A stretch of 6,667 nucleotides of DNA. Source: Paraneptunicella sp964228975 (lineage in GTDB: Bacteria; Pseudomonadota; Gammaproteobacteria; Enterobacterales; Alteromonadaceae). The DNA lies in contig CAXRCC010000160.1 of the NCBI GenBank assembly GCA_964228975.1, forward strand, positions 1 to 6,667. Reading direction: 5' to 3'. Made by a program: the position numbers and the translations under genes. The notes under the pieces were generated by a model, which was not told the origin of the DNA, did not search any database, and saw only the letters and a list, made by a program, of their open reading frames with translations. Position 1 is the first letter of the stretch, and each line of letters starts with the position of its first letter. Below, one piece after another: positions 6,378-6,667 of the stretch.

Positions 6378-6453
6378 TGGCGTCCCCTAGGGGATTCGAA
6401 CCCCTGTTACCGCCGTGAAAGGGCGGTGTCCTAGGCCTCTAGACGAAGGGGAC
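6378..6453 (-). tRNA. tRNA-Glu (anticodon UUC), second copy
   Basis: Seventy-six bases including an encoded CCA. The acceptor arms GTCCCCT and AGGGGAC pair over seven positions, the anticodon stem CCGCC/GGCGG encloses CTTTCAC, and the T-arm AGGGG/CCCCT encloses TTCGAAT. The anticodon TTC is at 6419-6417. The sequence closely resembles the enterobacterial tRNA-Glu. It is followed by the terminator at 6318-6345 and is identical to the copy at 6556-6631; the two are probably cut from one transcript. Confidence 0.97.
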
Positions 6454-6499
6454 AGAACTCAAATTTTTGTACACTTTAATGATAGCTTACGCTTTCATT

Positions 6500-6531
6500 T
6501 TAGCTCGATTTTTCAGGATAAATCTCGCTAA
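6500..6531 (-). other. Hairpin with tandem G-A mismatches in the inter-tRNA spacer
   Basis: In the transcribed strand TTAGC pairs with GCTAA and GATTT with AAATC. They are separated on both sides by GA, giving a symmetric tandem G-A step, with an eight-base loop. Tandem G-A mismatches in a CGAG/CGAG context are known to be stable in RNA. No T-run follows, so a processing element is more likely than a terminator; this is inferred from sequence alone. Confidence 0.4.
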
Positions 6532-6555
6532 CTTACGGCTGTACAACCGAAAATA

Positions 6556-6631
6556 TGGCGTCCCCTAGGGGATTCGAACCCCTGTTACCGCCGTGAAAGG
6601 GCGGTGTCCTAGGCCTCTAGACGAAGGGGAC
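6556..6631 (-). tRNA. tRNA-Glu (anticodon UUC), first copy
   Basis: Identical base for base to the copy at 6378-6453, with an encoded CCA and anticodon TTC at 6597-6595. It is the upstream member of the pair. The 36 bases between it and the right edge hold only its 5' leader. The TATATT two bases before the mature 5' end is too close to be a -10, so the promoter or a further tRNA probably lies outside the window. Confidence 0.97.
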
Positions 6632-6667
6632 AGAATATATTTTCATTTGCATAATTACATTGATAGG

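Larger units (their letters stand above)
6373..6635. repeat. 85-bp exact direct repeat carrying the two tRNA-Glu genes
   Basis: The stretches 6373-6457 and 6551-6635 are identical and 178 bases apart. The identity covers the whole tRNA plus five bases on its 3' side and four on its 5' side. The short flanks suggest a recent duplication or ongoing gene conversion. Confidence 0.9.

Noticed and set aside
6632..6667. TATATT next to the first tRNA-Glu as its promoter
   Set aside because: It ends two bases before the mature tRNA 5' end, so transcription would start inside the tRNA; the promoter is probably outside the window.

Overview
The window reads as ordinary chromosome of a marine-type gammaproteobacterium, probably Alteromonadales or a near relative. 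This rests on a DusC and an ArfB that align without gaps to what I remember of the E. coli proteins, a tRNA-Glu close to the enterobacterial one, and a pair of secreted amidohydrolases of a kind I associate with this group. The assignment is inferred from protein flavour only. All supported genes lie on the minus strand, so transcription runs from right to left.

From the right (upstream) end: two identical tRNA-Glu(UUC) genes, 102 bp apart, are followed by a strong hairpin terminator. Next comes arfB, a stalled-ribosome rescue hydrolase whose start is better placed 30 bases inside the longest open frame. A 237-bp A+T-rich intergenic region with a clear dyad leads into a probable two-gene operon: a cysteine-free glutathione S-transferase-like protein and a 709-residue redox fusion (PNPOx-like flavin-binding domain, ferredoxin-NADP reductase-like module, C-terminal plant-type [2Fe-2S] domain). 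After a 74-bp gap comes dusC (tRNA dihydrouridine-16 synthase), and then a tightly coupled pair of exported amidohydrolases. The first of that pair is a lipoprotein; the second has a signal peptide and runs off the left edge.

The window mixes translation functions (tRNA-Glu x2, ArfB, DusC) with a redox/detoxification pair and a periplasmic hydrolase pair. There is no sign of a phage, transposon, CRISPR array, toxin-antitoxin pair or defence island, and I do not see a clearly new system. The points most worth a second look are: a proline where DusC enzymes carry a conserved FMN-site histidine; the three-domain redox fusion paired with a cysteine-free GST; the 51-bp dyad upstream of that pair; and a hairpin with tandem G-A mismatches between the two tRNAs. 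No gene-free stretch exceeds 300 bases.
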